Below the pieces are notes generated by a model. The model had not been told where the DNA came from and ran no database searches. It saw nothing but the letters and a program-made list of their open reading frames with translations. The position numbers were made by a program, and so were the translations under genes. DNA of 64,000 nt from CAVSWN01 sp963770995 (GTDB lineage: Bacteria; Acidobacteriota; Vicinamibacteria; Vicinamibacterales; CAVVIG01): NCBI GenBank assembly GCA_963770995.1, contig CAVYRS010000005.1:620001-684000 (forward strand), given 5' to 3'. Shown in pieces: positions 1 to 10,780 of the stretch. Within the stretch, counting starts at the first letter, position 1; every line of letters starts with the position of its first letter.

Positions 1-261
1 ATCGGGACGATTCTGCGCGCGTACCCCAGAGCGACCGTGACGGTGTCCGGATACACGGATAACGTCGGGAACGAACAGGCGAACGTGAACCTGTCGAAGG
101 CGCGCGCCAAGGCTGTCGCCAACCGTCTGACGGCGGCCGGGGTCGAGTCCGATCGCGTGAGTGCGGAAGGATACGGCAGTCTGAAACCGGTGGCCGACAA
201 TTCGACTGAGGCTGGACGCGCGCAGAACCGCCGCGTCACGCTCGAAGTCGCGGTCCGGTGA
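1..261 (+). CDS. OmpA/MotB C-terminal domain protein (3' end only)
   Basis: The start lies off the left edge; 86 codons are visible. They form the peptidoglycan-binding OmpA-like domain: GYTDNVGNE, then LSKARAKAVANRL, and the closing NRRV that contacts peptidoglycan in this family. The likely role is anchoring the outer membrane or an envelope complex to the cell wall. The TGA stop overlaps a GTG/ATG pair leading into the next gene, so the two may be co-transcribed. Which OmpA subfamily it belongs to cannot be told without the N-terminus. Confidence 0.9.
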   Translation: MGTILRAYPRATVTVSGYTDNVGNEQANVNLSKARAKAVANRLTAAGVESDRVSAEGYGSLKPVADNSTEAGRAQNRRVTLEVAVR

Positions 262-281
262 TGAGAGCAAGAAGGTGGACC

Positions 282-536
282 ATGTTGATGACCATCCTGG
301 GTTGGATGCTGTTTGGTTTGATCGTCGGTGTGCTCGCGAAGCTGCTGATGCCTGGCACGGATCCTGGCGGCATCTTCGTCACGATGGCGCTCGGAATCGT
401 GGGGGCGATTGTAGGCGGCTTCGTAGGCGGCCTCCTGGGGATGTATCAGTCCGGCGAACCGGCCGGGTACATCATGGCGACTTTGGGCGCGGTCCTGGTC
501 CTGTTCGTCTACCGCCAATTGGCCGTTCGAGCGTGA
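282..536 (+). CDS. GlsB/YeaQ/YmgE family small membrane protein
   Basis: A protein of 84 residues with three hydrophobic segments rich in glycine (GWMLFGLIVGVLAKLL, then LGIVGAIVGGFVGGLLG, then a C-terminal helix), typical of the transglycosylase-associated/GlsB family of stress-related inner-membrane proteins. I chose the ATG at 282 because AGAAGG stands just upstream; an in-frame GTG at 258 and ATG at 261 overlap the previous stop and would add a short charged tail. The biochemical function of the family is unknown. A strong hairpin follows the stop. Confidence 0.85.
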   Translation: MLMTILGWMLFGLIVGVLAKLLMPGTDPGGIFVTMALGIVGAIVGGFVGGLLGMYQSGEPAGYIMATLGAVLVLFVYRQLAVRA

Positions 537-541
537 TGGGA

Positions 542-570
542 GAGGCGCTCCCGATCGTCGGGGGCGCCTC
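542..570. terminator. GC-rich hairpin between convergent genes
   Basis: GAGGCGC at 542-548 pairs with GCGCCTC at 564-570, and the pairing continues inward (with one G-T pair) to a TCG loop, about 13 pairs in all. It lies between the stops of two convergent genes. There is no T-run, so it is at best a bidirectional attenuator or weak terminator. Confidence 0.5.
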
Positions 571-591
571 GTCCGCGGCGAGAGACTTCGT

Positions 592-969
592 TCAGGGGAG
601 CTTGAGGACTTGACCGGGTTTGATCGTGTTGGGGTCGCTCAACTGATCGCGATTCACGTCGTAGATCTTCCCATATGCCTTGGAGTCCCCGAGCGTTGCC
701 TGGGCGATTTTGCTCAAGGTGTCGCCGGCCTTGACGGTGTAGGTCCGAGTCGGGGCGGCGGCTGGCCCGCCAGTCGCCTGGATATCAGCCACGATATCGT
801 TGCGCCAATCGGGCACAGTCTTGATGGCGTCCCAGATTTTGTTGGCTTCCTCCGGTGTGTCGACGGTGCCCTTGAAGTAGAGCTTCCCTTCGCGCTCGTC
901 CGCGGATCCGTTCATGTGGAAGCCCTTGGCCGTCTGAATCGCGCCTTCGTATTTCTCGCGAAGACCCAT
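592..969 (-). CDS. BON/LysM domain peptidoglycan-binding protein
   Basis: A protein of 125 residues. The C-terminal ~50 residues are a LysM domain (TYTVKAGDTLSKIA, ending IKPGQVLKLP). The N-terminal half (KLYFKGTVDTPEEANKIWDAI) resembles the BON domain that precedes LysM in YgaU-type proteins. No signal peptide is evident, as in YgaU. The ATG at 969 is preceded by GGGAGAGG, which decides the start over longer in-frame options. Likely a cell-wall or osmotic-stress protein. Confidence 0.87.
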   Translation of the reverse strand: MGLREKYEGAIQTAKGFHMNGSADEREGKLYFKGTVDTPEEANKIWDAIKTVPDWRNDIVADIQATGGPAAAPTRTYTVKAGDTLSKIAQATLGDSKAYGKIYDVNRDQLSDPNTIKPGQVLKLP

Positions 970-1154
970 ATGCCTCTCCCTTCGTGCCACAGTGGCGTTG
1001 CGATCACCAACGATGGGAGTGCGACGTCGAGCAACAGGCGTGCCCGGCGACCGACGAAGCAAGGAGCAACAGTTGAGGACTTGCACAGACTCGACTGATG
1101 ACGGGTTGTCACTCCCTCACGAAGTGTTGTGAGCAGGCGGCCTTGGGTTGTCGT

Positions 1155-2234
1155 TCACCTCGCCGTGCGATCGGACGGCTGCTGCAGCTTGCCGCCCTTC
1201 GCCGAAAGCATCAGCTTGACCAACGCGTCGGTGACGTTCGGTTCGAGCCCTTCGGTGTGCCCCTTCTCCAACCGCACGACGTCGGCGACGATGCGGCCGT
1301 CTTTGCAGTTGGGATAGGCAAAGACCTGGGCCTTCCCCGGTCGTGGTAACAGCCCCCACGCGGGGTTGGGCGGATTCTGGCGCGAGCGATCGTAGATGTA
1401 GCCGGCCTTGGTATCGACGACTTCCTCGGCCGCGCTCTTCGGACCGCATGCGTACTTCGCCGCCCACTCCGACGCGGCCGGCATTCCCTTCTCGTCCATC
1501 TCGCGTTCACCCGTTGTGAAGATGAATGAGAAATCCGATGCCGGCAGCTCGCGCAGACTCGCTGCGGCCGCGGTGAGGCCCCCTCGTCCAGCCGGCGCCG
1601 CACCGCGTCCTCCGGCCGGCGCCGCCGGCGCCATCGACGCGAAATTCCCTCGCCCCGGGCTTCCCCCGAGGCGGCCGCCGGACAGACTCAGCCATCCATC
1701 GACGATGTTCTTGAAGAAATCCGTACGAATGAGTCGGTTCGACGTCAACCCGCCTTGCGAGTGTCCGGCGAGCCAGAACGCCTTGATGTTGGCGCGGCCG
1801 ATCTGTTCGATCACCGACGTCACGATGTTCTGCAGATACTCGTCGTCGGCCTCGGACCACACGCGCGTCGGCGAGTTCGGCGTGGCAACGACCAGGCGGT
1901 GTTTGTCTTTCGAATCGAGGATTGGGAAATAGTGACGCTGCCAGTTCCCGTACGAGCCGCCGCCGTGGAGGCTCAGGATGAACGTGACCTTCTCATCCGG
2001 TTTCAGATCGCAGGGATAGTCGAGAAAGTATGTGCGGCGGGTCTTCATCTCGACGGCCGGCCCCTGGTTGATGACGCGATCCGGCGAACAGTCGTTGTCC
2101 GGGCAATGCAGCGGCGGCGGCGACACGCATGGCACGCCGGCCAGCTGCACGAATGTTTGTTGAGCGCCGGCGTACGCGGGCCACGCCAGGACGCAGGACA
2201 TCAGCAGACCTCTCGAGCTCAACGATCGGTTCAT
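1155..2234 (-). CDS. Exported alpha/beta-hydrolase esterase (PHB depolymerase/feruloyl esterase type)
   Basis: A protein of 359 residues with a signal peptide ending around AYAGAQ. The fold markers are an oxyanion-hole HGGG (residues ~90), the nucleophile elbow GHSQGG (~160) and a late histidine in EKGHTEG, which together make a Ser-His hydrolase. A loop rich in Gly/Ala/Pro/Arg (~200-225) is low complexity and probably exposed. Substrate unknown; polyester or esterified plant phenolics are the usual range for such LpqC-like enzymes. It begins 25 bases after the barrel gene and is probably the last gene of the operon starting at 5742. Confidence 0.75.
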   Translation of the reverse strand: MNRSLSSRGLLMSCVLAWPAYAGAQQTFVQLAGVPCVSPPPLHCPDNDCSPDRVINQGPAVEMKTRRTYFLDYPCDLKPDEKVTFILSLHGGGSYGNWQRHYFPILDSKDKHRLVVATPNSPTRVWSEADDEYLQNIVTSVIEQIGRANIKAFWLAGHSQGGLTSNRLIRTDFFKNIVDGWLSLSGGRLGGSPGRGNFASMAPAAPAGGRGAAPAGRGGLTAAAASLRELPASDFSFIFTTGEREMDEKGMPAASEWAAKYACGPKSAAEEVVDTKAGYIYDRSRQNPPNPAWGLLPRPGKAQVFAYPNCKDGRIVADVVRLEKGHTEGLEPNVTDALVKLMLSAKGGKLQQPSDRTAR

Positions 2235-2259
2235 GGCGGCGCTCCTCAGCGGAGCTAAT

Positions 2260-3333
2260 CTACCACCAACGGCGGGACCAGACGATCGACAGTCCGGCTT
2301 GCTGATCGTAATCAGTGCGCGTGTAGAACTTGCCGGCGAACACGCTGCCGCGGATCGTCAGCTCCGGCGACAGGCGGAAGCCGACCGCCGTCTCTGTGCA
2401 TTTGTAGGTGAGGCGAGGACCACGCGTTGCCGCACCGCCAAACGGTGGCGCGGAAATGCCTTCGTAGCGTGCGGCCACGAACCACCGCGGCGACAGTGTT
2501 TGCGTGCCTTGCACGAACCAGGTGGCAGCGGTGTCACGTGCCGCTCCGGACGCGAACCGCTCGCGCGTCAACTCTCCCGACAGTTTCGTGTGGCCGAACG
2601 CATACTCGCCCTCCACCGACCACATCGTCAACCGGCGATCGACGGCGGCACGGTCGGTCAGCTCGCCGGGCGTCGCGTAGCTGCCGGCGGCCATGGCTGC
2701 TCCCAGCCGCAAGCCGGCCCGCGGTGTCACTCCCCCGCCCACCACGAGCACCGGCGTGTTGCGTGGATTGGGCGAGTCGGCATTGAGGGCAAACTTCCGG
2801 GTTGGCGTCGAGTTCACCACCGCCGCCCGCGCATCCCAGCGCGTGGTCGACAGCGAGAGCTGGGCGCCGAGCGGATAACTCGACGCGATCGGGCCCACTC
2901 GAGGCGCGCCGCGATCGAACGGCATGAGCGGCACGAAGTAACTCAGGTGCGGCCGGATGGTCGGGTTCGCATCGGCTCGCATATCGAGCATCCCCAGACC
3001 AATCGGTGACGCGATGTATCCCGCATCCACCCGGGTCGCGACGCGGCCCCCGCGCTGGTACTGCAGCGCGGCCTGGTAGATTTCCTTGTCCCAATCGGAT
3101 CCCTGCGCCGACTTGAAGAACCATGGGCGCACGTACGCCATCCAGCCGTCGCTCAATCGCACGACAAACCCGATGTCGACGCTCGCATCCGGACGATCGG
3201 TCGCGCCCTGCCCTTTGAACAAGCCGATGCCGGTCACGCTGTCGACGCTGACGCGCGCCGGCGGCTGCGCGAAGACGGCGCTCGGCGTCAGCACGATGGT
3301 CAGAACGAGCAGATGGCGCACGGCCTTACGCAC
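2260..3333 (-). CDS. Outer-membrane beta-barrel protein, porin-like
   Basis: A protein of 357 residues with an N-terminal signal (VLTPSAVFAQ) followed by alternating hydrophobic/aromatic strands (GWMAYVRPWFF, YEGISAPPF, GKFYTRTDY) and a C-terminal aromatic end (WSRRWW), as in outer-membrane barrels. The GTG start at 3333 overlaps the HD-GYP stop by eight bases, so translation is probably coupled. I cannot assign a substrate. The family seems common in this group but carries no characterised name. Confidence 0.65.
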   Translation of the reverse strand: MRKAVRHLLVLTIVLTPSAVFAQPPARVSVDSVTGIGLFKGQGATDRPDASVDIGFVVRLSDGWMAYVRPWFFKSAQGSDWDKEIYQAALQYQRGGRVATRVDAGYIASPIGLGMLDMRADANPTIRPHLSYFVPLMPFDRGAPRVGPIASSYPLGAQLSLSTTRWDARAAVVNSTPTRKFALNADSPNPRNTPVLVVGGGVTPRAGLRLGAAMAAGSYATPGELTDRAAVDRRLTMWSVEGEYAFGHTKLSGELTRERFASGAARDTAATWFVQGTQTLSPRWFVAARYEGISAPPFGGAATRGPRLTYKCTETAVGFRLSPELTIRGSVFAGKFYTRTDYDQQAGLSIVWSRRWW

Positions 3334-5023
3334 TCAGCGTCTCGATCTGATGCGGCACGTCCACGTTCGACGTGACGCCCGGCAGGGCCGCCGCGAGCGC
3401 GCCGACGATCTCGGCGTCGTATTCCGTGCCCGAGCAGCGCCACAACTCACGCAGGGCTTCATGCGGCGAACGCGCGGCACGATACGCCCGCGCGCTCGTC
3501 ATCGCGTCGTAGGCGTCAGCGACGTGGACGACGCGCGCGATCAGCGGGATGTCGTCGCCGCGCAAGCCATGGGGATATCCGCGGCCGTCCGGACGCTCGT
3601 GGTGCAGTTCGACGATGACGATGTGGCGGGCCAGGAACGGAATGCTGCGCAGAATCCTGGCGCCGAACACCGGATGCTGTTTGATGGCGTCGTACTCGCT
3701 CAATGTCAACGGAGCGGGCTTGCGGAGTACCTCGTCCGACACGCCGATCTTCCCGATGTCGTGAAGCAGCGCGCCGAGGCGGAGGACGTCGATGTCGTCG
3801 GCACTCAAGCCGAGCGCGCGTCCGATCGCGACCGACAGCACGCTCACGCGGTCCGAGTGGCCGGCGGTATAGGGATCACGAGCGTCGAGCGCGGCGGCGA
3901 GCGCGCGGATCGCGCCGGCGTACGCCGCCTCGGTCTGGGCCTCGGCGGCGGCAACCGACGCCATCAGCTCGTTGAACGTGTCGGTGAGGGCGTCGAGCTC
4001 CCGGCTCGACCCGGCGAGCGGCAAGGGGACGCCGACGCCGTGCGACGCGGCGATGCTGGCCAGCTGTGTTGACAGCCGTCCAATCGGCGCCGTCAGAATC
4101 TTCGCGAGCCAGGCGCTGCCGAACAGGGCCAGCGCGAACGCGCCGAGACCAATCGCCGTCAAGCTCTGGTTGGCGCGCCGCATGGCGACTCTCGAGGCAT
4201 CGTCGATCGAGCTGATGGCGTACAGGCTCGCCGGCCCCACGGTCGCGAGCTGGAGATACGCTGAGGATGCACCCTCGAGCGGGACCACTCCCTGCGCGGC
4301 GTTGCCACGGGTCAGGACCGTCTCGAACTCACGCGCGGCCGACGCCGAGAGCGTCGTCGCGATCACGGCGCCGTCGTTGACAATCGCCGTCCGGGCGCGC
4401 GACAGGCGGTCCAGCTGCTCGGCATAGCGGAGATCGAGCGCGGTCGCCAGGTAAAGCGATCCAATCGTGACCCCGTCTTGCAGGAGGAGCGGGGCGGTCA
4501 CTACTCGGAATGCGTCGCCGCCGGCCTCGAGCACGCCGTCGAACTCTTCGCCGGTGTCACGATGCGCTTCAGGTGTCACGGCTCGCCCTTGCGGCCAGCG
4601 CTCCGCGAACGTGCCGACGGCCACCAGCGAGGTGCCGCGCGCGTCGACCAGAATGATCGCGTCGGCCTCGATACGCGCGATCAGCTTGTCGAGCTCGCGC
4701 CTGATCGTGGCCAGCAGTTGACCCAGCGCCTGCTCGTTCCGGCTGTGCGCTTCCGCCGCGTAGGTATCCAGCGCCGCTTTGAGCGTCGGGCTCTCCGCAA
4801 GGTTCGCCGCCTGCATGCGCAGCTCGTGCTGGCGGCGGCGCTCCAGCGTCGCGATCGTGCGCTGGCTCGAATCGAGGTTGTCCGCAATCGTCTGCCGGAC
4901 CTGGTCGCGAATGCTCATGCGCACGAAGAAGAACACCACGAACAGGAGGGCGGCCAGCGAGACGAACGTGACGACGAGCGCCTTGACGACCAGACGCGGG
5001 GGCCGTCGCCCTGCGCGGCTCAC
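3326..5023 (-). CDS. Membrane-bound HD-GYP cyclic-di-GMP phosphodiesterase
   Basis: A protein of 565 residues: a TM helix near residues 12-36, a periplasmic sensor region of ~250 residues (dCache-like), a second TM near 285-310 and a HAMP-like segment (APIGRLSTQLASIA). The C-terminal HD-GYP domain keeps all the expected motifs: DARDPYTAGHSDRV, LLHDIGKIG, LHHERPDGRGYP, VADAYDAMTS. The family hydrolyses c-di-GMP to GMP or pGpG. I place the start at the GTG at 5023, which overlaps the upstream TGA as GTGA; longer in-frame starts would run deep into the upstream gene. The periplasmic region presumably senses an envelope cue, perhaps linked to the co-transcribed cupredoxin-like protein (inference). 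Confidence 0.9.
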   Translation of the reverse strand: MSRAGRRPPRLVVKALVVTFVSLAALLFVVFFFVRMSIRDQVRQTIADNLDSSQRTIATLERRRQHELRMQAANLAESPTLKAALDTYAAEAHSRNEQALGQLLATIRRELDKLIARIEADAIILVDARGTSLVAVGTFAERWPQGRAVTPEAHRDTGEEFDGVLEAGGDAFRVVTAPLLLQDGVTIGSLYLATALDLRYAEQLDRLSRARTAIVNDGAVIATTLSASAAREFETVLTRGNAAQGVVPLEGASSAYLQLATVGPASLYAISSIDDASRVAMRRANQSLTAIGLGAFALALFGSAWLAKILTAPIGRLSTQLASIAASHGVGVPLPLAGSSRELDALTDTFNELMASVAAAEAQTEAAYAGAIRALAAALDARDPYTAGHSDRVSVLSVAIGRALGLSADDIDVLRLGALLHDIGKIGVSDEVLRKPAPLTLSEYDAIKQHPVFGARILRSIPFLARHIVIVELHHERPDGRGYPHGLRGDDIPLIARVVHVADAYDAMTSARAYRAARSPHEALRELWRCSGTEYDAEIVGALAAALPGVTSNVDVPHQIETLSA

Positions 5024-5742
5024 CGCGCCTCCACGACCGGCAGCTTGATTTCGAACATGGTCGCGTGTCCTGGCTGCACCGTCAGCGGCAGCATCTGCTC
5101 GCCGACGCGTTCGTGCCACGCGACCAGCGTGTACTGGCCTGGCGGCACGTCCAGTAGCTTGAACGCGCCGTCATCCTCGAGCATCGCGAAGTGCGGATGA
5201 TCCAGCACGAGAATCGACGCGCTCATTTGCGAGTGCATGTGGCAGTACACCTTGACCAGCCCCGCCTTGGTGAACTGCCGCGAGCGCGACTGTCCGGCCG
5301 GGTACCGGCCGAGATCGAACGTGCTGGCGCCTGACAGAGAAAACACGTTGTGGAAGAACGGATCGCCGTTCGGAAAATCGACGAGCGATCCGCGCGTGAT
5401 CGCGACGACCCGCGGCGTGAAGGACTCGCCTTGCTGCCGAATCTGACGGCGCATCGCCGGCAACGCGCCTCGGTGCATCACCTCTTTCACATACACGACG
5501 ACGTTGCGCAGCTCCGGCACGTTGGTGGTGGCGGGAACACTCACGGAGCGCGGCGAGTAGGTGTTGGTGGGCAGCGCGGCGCCCCTGATTCGGGCGGTCA
5601 GCGTAACGCGACCCGTCACGCTCCCGGCTTGAGGCGCCTGGCCCCGAATCGCCGGGGCCGGCAGGGCTAGAAGAGCCGCCACGGCGACTGCCGCTGCCGG
5701 CAACGATTGCGCACCCTGGCCGACGCCTGCACCGGTCTTCAC
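5020..5742 (-). CDS. Exported cupredoxin-like (plastocyanin/methylamine-utilisation type) protein
   Basis: A protein of 240 residues with a GTG start and an Ala-rich signal peptide. After a carboxypeptidase-regulatory-like strand (SVTGRVTL) it has a type-1 copper site: His in DPFFHNVFS, then the Cys-His-Met-His cluster VYCHMHSQMSA. A C-terminal beta-sandwich follows (GAFKLLDVPPGQYTLVAWHE). Likely a periplasmic copper electron carrier or copper sensor. It is the first gene of a run of four (cupredoxin, HD-GYP, barrel, esterase) joined by overlaps. Confidence 0.8.
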   Translation of the reverse strand: MKTGAGVGQGAQSLPAAAVAVAALLALPAPAIRGQAPQAGSVTGRVTLTARIRGAALPTNTYSPRSVSVPATTNVPELRNVVVYVKEVMHRGALPAMRRQIRQQGESFTPRVVAITRGSLVDFPNGDPFFHNVFSLSGASTFDLGRYPAGQSRSRQFTKAGLVKVYCHMHSQMSASILVLDHPHFAMLEDDGAFKLLDVPPGQYTLVAWHERVGEQMLPLTVQPGHATMFEIKLPVVEAR

Positions 5743-5806
5743 TGGCGCGATCGCCTCCCGCAGCCCTTATCGGACCGAGAGGCCCCGATCATCACGCGCA
5801 GTTTTG

Positions 5807-6166
5807 CTAGTGCACCGTGGGCGGGGCGGCGGCGTCGGGCTGGGCGAGGACGCGGGTGATCATCTGTTCGAGCCGCGCCTGGTCGATGTCGAAGGGACCA
5901 GCCACGGCGGCCCCCAGGGTGATCTCGACGGCGATCACGACGCCGCCCTCTTCGTAGGGATTCACAATCCAGCTCAAGCCGCGCAGCGCGATGTCGCGAT
6001 CGGCCTCGCCCGGCCGCTGCTGCCGATCCATCGCGCGCAGCATGCCCCGCAGCAGGGCGCGCACGTCATCGTCGGTCCATGCGCCCGGCGCGCGCACGAT
6101 GTCTTCGATCGCTTCCGTCTTCGCGACGTTGCTGCCCCGCAGAACGATATCCACGGACACCTTCAT
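5807..6166 (-). CDS. Conserved-looking hypothetical protein
   Basis: A soluble protein of 119 residues with no signal peptide and no family I recognise. It reads MKVSVDIVLRG near the start and has a helix-rich middle (DDDVRALLRGMLRAMDR). It begins inside an inverted-repeat element whose left end carries its ATG, and it follows the DUF255 gene in the same direction. Codon usage matches its neighbours. Function unknown. Confidence 0.6.
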   Translation of the reverse strand: MKVSVDIVLRGSNVAKTEAIEDIVRAPGAWTDDDVRALLRGMLRAMDRQQRPGEADRDIALRGLSWIVNPYEEGGVVIAVEITLGAAVAGPFDIDQARLEQMITRVLAQPDAAAPPTVH

Positions 6167-6263
6167 GAGCCGTTCTCACTTCTTCGTAGCACCAGCAGCG
6201 CCGGTTTTGCCAGGATTCCGAAGAGCTCCAGGTTGTCTGGTGCTACACGCAAGTGAGAACGGC

Positions 6264-6267
<4 letters not shown>
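6163..6267 (-). CDS. Possible 34-residue micro-ORF inside an inverted repeat
   Basis: The ATG (6267-6265) overlaps the upstream TGA as ATGA, and its own TGA overlaps the ATG of the next gene as ATGA, so it is coupled at both ends. The peptide begins MSRSHLRVAPDNLELFG and has a hydrophobic stretch (LFGILAKPALLVL) followed by RRSENGS. It is encoded entirely by the inverted-repeat element, so it may only be a by-product of the repeat. No homologue is recognised. Confidence 0.3.
6165..6267. repeat. 103-bp element with ~30-bp inverted ends
   Basis: The plus-strand left end reads ATGAGCCGTTCTCACTT (from 6165) and the right end is its exact reverse complement (6251-6267). The pairing resumes further in with GTAGCACCAG against CTGGTGCTAC (6237-6246). 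The element separates two genes of one operon and supplies the stop context of one and the start codon of the other. It resembles a MITE or large REP-type hairpin. Confidence 0.75.
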
Positions 6268-8416
<2,149 letters not shown>

Positions 8417-8522
8417 CGATCGATTATCCTGTCAGACGCCAGGCTGCGAGACCGCCAGAACTTCCTGCGATCTTTGCGACTGCGATCTGCGTGCCTTGGC
8501 TTCGAGGCGATAGAATCGCCGC

Positions 8523-9070
8523 ATGACCGCATCGGCGTGCTCTCCGGCAAGCGCGTCGCGATGCTCGTCGAGGACGAGTTCGAGGATCGCGAGCTGACCG
8601 GGCCGCTCGAGGCGCTGCGCGCCGCCGGCGCGACGGTCACGATCGTCGGGCCGACGGCCGGGCGCGAGTACCGCGGCAAGCGCGGCGACGCCGTCGTCGA
8701 CGTCGGATCTCGCCGCCGGCGCGGCGCGGATGAAGGACTTCGACGCGCTCGTCATCCCCGGCGGCCACGCACCCGACAAGATGCGCATGCGGCACGCGAT
8801 GGTCGATCTCGCGCGCGACGCGATGGAGGCCGGCAAAGCCGGTCGCCGCCATCTGCCACGGTCCGCAGCTGCTGATCTCGGCCAACGCGCTGCGCGGCCG
8901 CACGCTCACCTGCTGGCCGTCGATCGCCATCGACGTCAAGAACGCCGGCGGCCTCTACGTCGACAAGCCGGTCGTCGAGGACGGCAACCTGATCACGTCA
9001 CGCAAGCCGGACGACGTGCCGGTGTTCAGCGAGGCGATCATCCGCGCGCTGTGCGAAGGTCCACGCCTAG
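8523..9070 (+). CDS. DJ-1/PfpI family protein, frameshifted
   Basis: Three frames join to a normal ~180-residue PfpI protein: VAMLVEDEFEDRELTGPLEA, then MKDFDALVIPGGHAPDKMR, then PVAAICHGPQLLISANALRG with the nucleophile Cys of AICHGP. Extra single bases near 8706 and 8835 explain the breaks, and probably others lie near the start and the stop. Family members act as deglycase/chaperone-like or stress proteins. The start is uncertain (ATG 8523 or GTG 8537), and the end assumes one more shift to TAG at 9070. Confidence 0.75.
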
Positions 9071-9078
9071 CGAAACTG

Positions 9079-9139
9079 CCACGAAGACACGAATGCACGA
9101 ACAAGAACTCGCTGGGTTCGTGCTTTCGTGCTTTCGTGG
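9079..9139. repeat. Word-palindrome (ACGAA.CAC / TTCGTG type)
   Basis: The left arm repeats ACGAA-CACGAA (9079-9102) and the right arm repeats TTCGTGCTTTCGTG (9117-9139), its approximate reverse complement. It lies between the PfpI gene and the convergent YihY gene, and can fold as a hairpin. Confidence 0.7.
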
Positions 9140-9143
9140 CTGA

Positions 9144-10078
9144 TCATGTGCGTGGCGCGGGCGCCGCCGGCACGTCCTCGGGCCGGCCGCGCCGCAGCCG
9201 CGCGTACGCGGCCGTGAACTCGACGCCGTACAGCAGGATCACCGCCTGCACGTAGACCCACACCAGGAACACGACGACGGCCGCGATCGATCCGTTGACG
9301 CGCGTGAACCGCGACATGTCGCGCATGTACCACGAGAACCCCTCGAGCGCGCCCTTCCACAGCAGCCCGGTCACCAGCGCGCCAATCCACACGTCGCGGA
9401 ACCGCACCTTCGCGTTCGGCACGAAGTAGTAGATGAAGCCCGACGACGAGGATGAAGAGCAGCGTCGTCGCATAGCGGACGGTGAAGCTGCGCAGACACC
9501 AGCAGCCCGGGAAAGCGCGCCGAGCACGCCGGCGAACCAGCTCGCGCCGACGACGCTGCGACGCGCTGACGAGCAGCAGCGCGACGAGCAGCATCAGCGC
9601 CGGCGACGCAGCAGCATCAGGAACGAGAAGCAGCTTGTGCTTCCAGAAGCTGCGCTGCTTCTCGACGCCCCACGCGTAGTTGACGGCCGTGCTGATCGCG
9701 CCGAACACGCCGAGCGCGCCCCAGATCAGCGCGAGCGTGCCGGCGACGCCGAACGTGATCGAGTCCGCGCGAAACGCGTCGAGCTGCCTGGTGATGAAGT
9801 CGAACTGCGCGCGGAAAATACCGCAGGACGAACATCGAGCACCGTGCGTCGCGATCGTCGGCGTCGGCCGTCACGCTGCCGAGGACGGCCAGACGCGAGC
9901 AGAAGAACGGGAAACAGCGACAGCAGCGCGTAGTACGCGATCGACGCCGCGTAGGTCAGGTTGTCGCTGTTGTAGAAGCCGAGGAAGCCGCGCCAGAACG
10001 ACAGCGCCGTGAGCCGACCCGATGTCGCGCGACCGCGGCCGAGGACGGCGCCGCAGCCGCTTTCACGCGGCCATTATG
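9144..10078 (-). CDS. YihY/virulence factor BrkB family membrane protein, frameshifted
   Basis: Recognisable stretches in order: LSFWRGFLGFYNSDNLTYAA, SIAYYALLSLFPVLLL, NYAWGVEKQRSFWKHKL, FIYYFVPNAKVRFRDVWIGA, LVWVYVQAVILLYGVEFTAA. These are the polytopic inner-membrane YihY/BrkB family (once mis-assigned as RNase BN). Several extra bases break the frame between 9440 and 10030. The start is approximate; an ATG lies at 10078 but the first codons need a shift. The C-terminus after the last TM is short and rich in Arg, Pro and Ala. Confidence 0.75.
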
Positions 10079-10285
10079 TCAGGCGTGCCGCCCCGACTCC
10101 ACCCACGCACGGCCGGTCTCGGCCAGCAGGTACAGCCGGCACGCTCGCGCCGAGCCAGGCCAGCAGGACGGCGCGCGCGCGACGCGGCGCCGCAGCGGCG
10201 GCGTGGTGAGGACCACGTACGCCGCCGCCACGCCGGCCGAGACGAGCACCACGTTCGCGACCGTCCGCGCCGTGGTGCTCGTCAT
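10079..10285 (-). CDS. Small two-helix membrane protein, frameshifted
   Basis: After removing two extra bases (near 10143 and 10170) the product is about 67 residues: MTSTTARTVANVVLVSAGVA, a helix ending AAYVVLTTPPLRRRVAR, then AWLGASVPLYLLAETGRAW. Its ATG overlaps the TGA of the YtxH-like gene upstream (ATGA). Function unknown. The context is a set of small envelope proteins. Confidence 0.55.
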   Translation of the reverse strand: MTSTTARTVANVVLVSAGVAAAYVVLTTPPLRRRVARAPSCWPGSARACRLYLLAETGRAWVESGRHA

Positions 10286-10738
10286 CGCGCCGCTAGCTCC
10301 GGCGCGGTGCCCGAGTCGCTCGATCGACGTCGGATCCGCTGCGGAAGCTCGCGTCGCCGACCCGAACGCTCGAGCTGCTCGATCCAGTGCCGCTGGCCGA
10401 CGGACGGCGTTGCCGGCGTCGCAGCTCGTCGCCTCGCGCACGTAGCGCTGCGCCTCGTCGGCGCCGCGCGACACGGCGTCGCGCGCCTTGTCGTACATCT
10501 CGCGGCCGCGATCGGCCCACTCGCCGGCCGTTTCGCTCGCGCGGCGATAGCCTGCTCCGACGCTGCGTTCTTGCAGGTTGCCGGCCTGCTCGGACAGCTG
10601 ATTGCGCAGCTCCGAGCCGGCCTTCGGCGCGAACAGCATCCCCAGGCCCGCGCCGAGCACGGTGCCGGTCAGCAGCCCGATCACGAAGCTGCCGCCGCCG
10701 CCGCCCTCGTTGTCGAAACGATCGTATCCGTCTGCCAT
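10282..10738 (-). CDS. YtxH domain protein (stress-related), frameshifted near its end
   Basis: The N-terminus MADGYDRFDNEGGGGGSFV is followed by one glycine-rich helix (GLLTGTVLGAGLGMLFAPKA) and an amphipathic tail (SELRNQLSEQAGNLQERSV), the hallmark of YtxH proteins. The C-terminal third falls into another frame; with one extra base removed it ends LGTAPELAAR at a TGA overlapping the next start. Family members are general-stress membrane proteins of unknown mechanism. Confidence 0.75.
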
Positions 10739-10780
10739 TGCTCTGCCTCCTGTGCTGACCTATCGGTACCCGCCTGTCGC

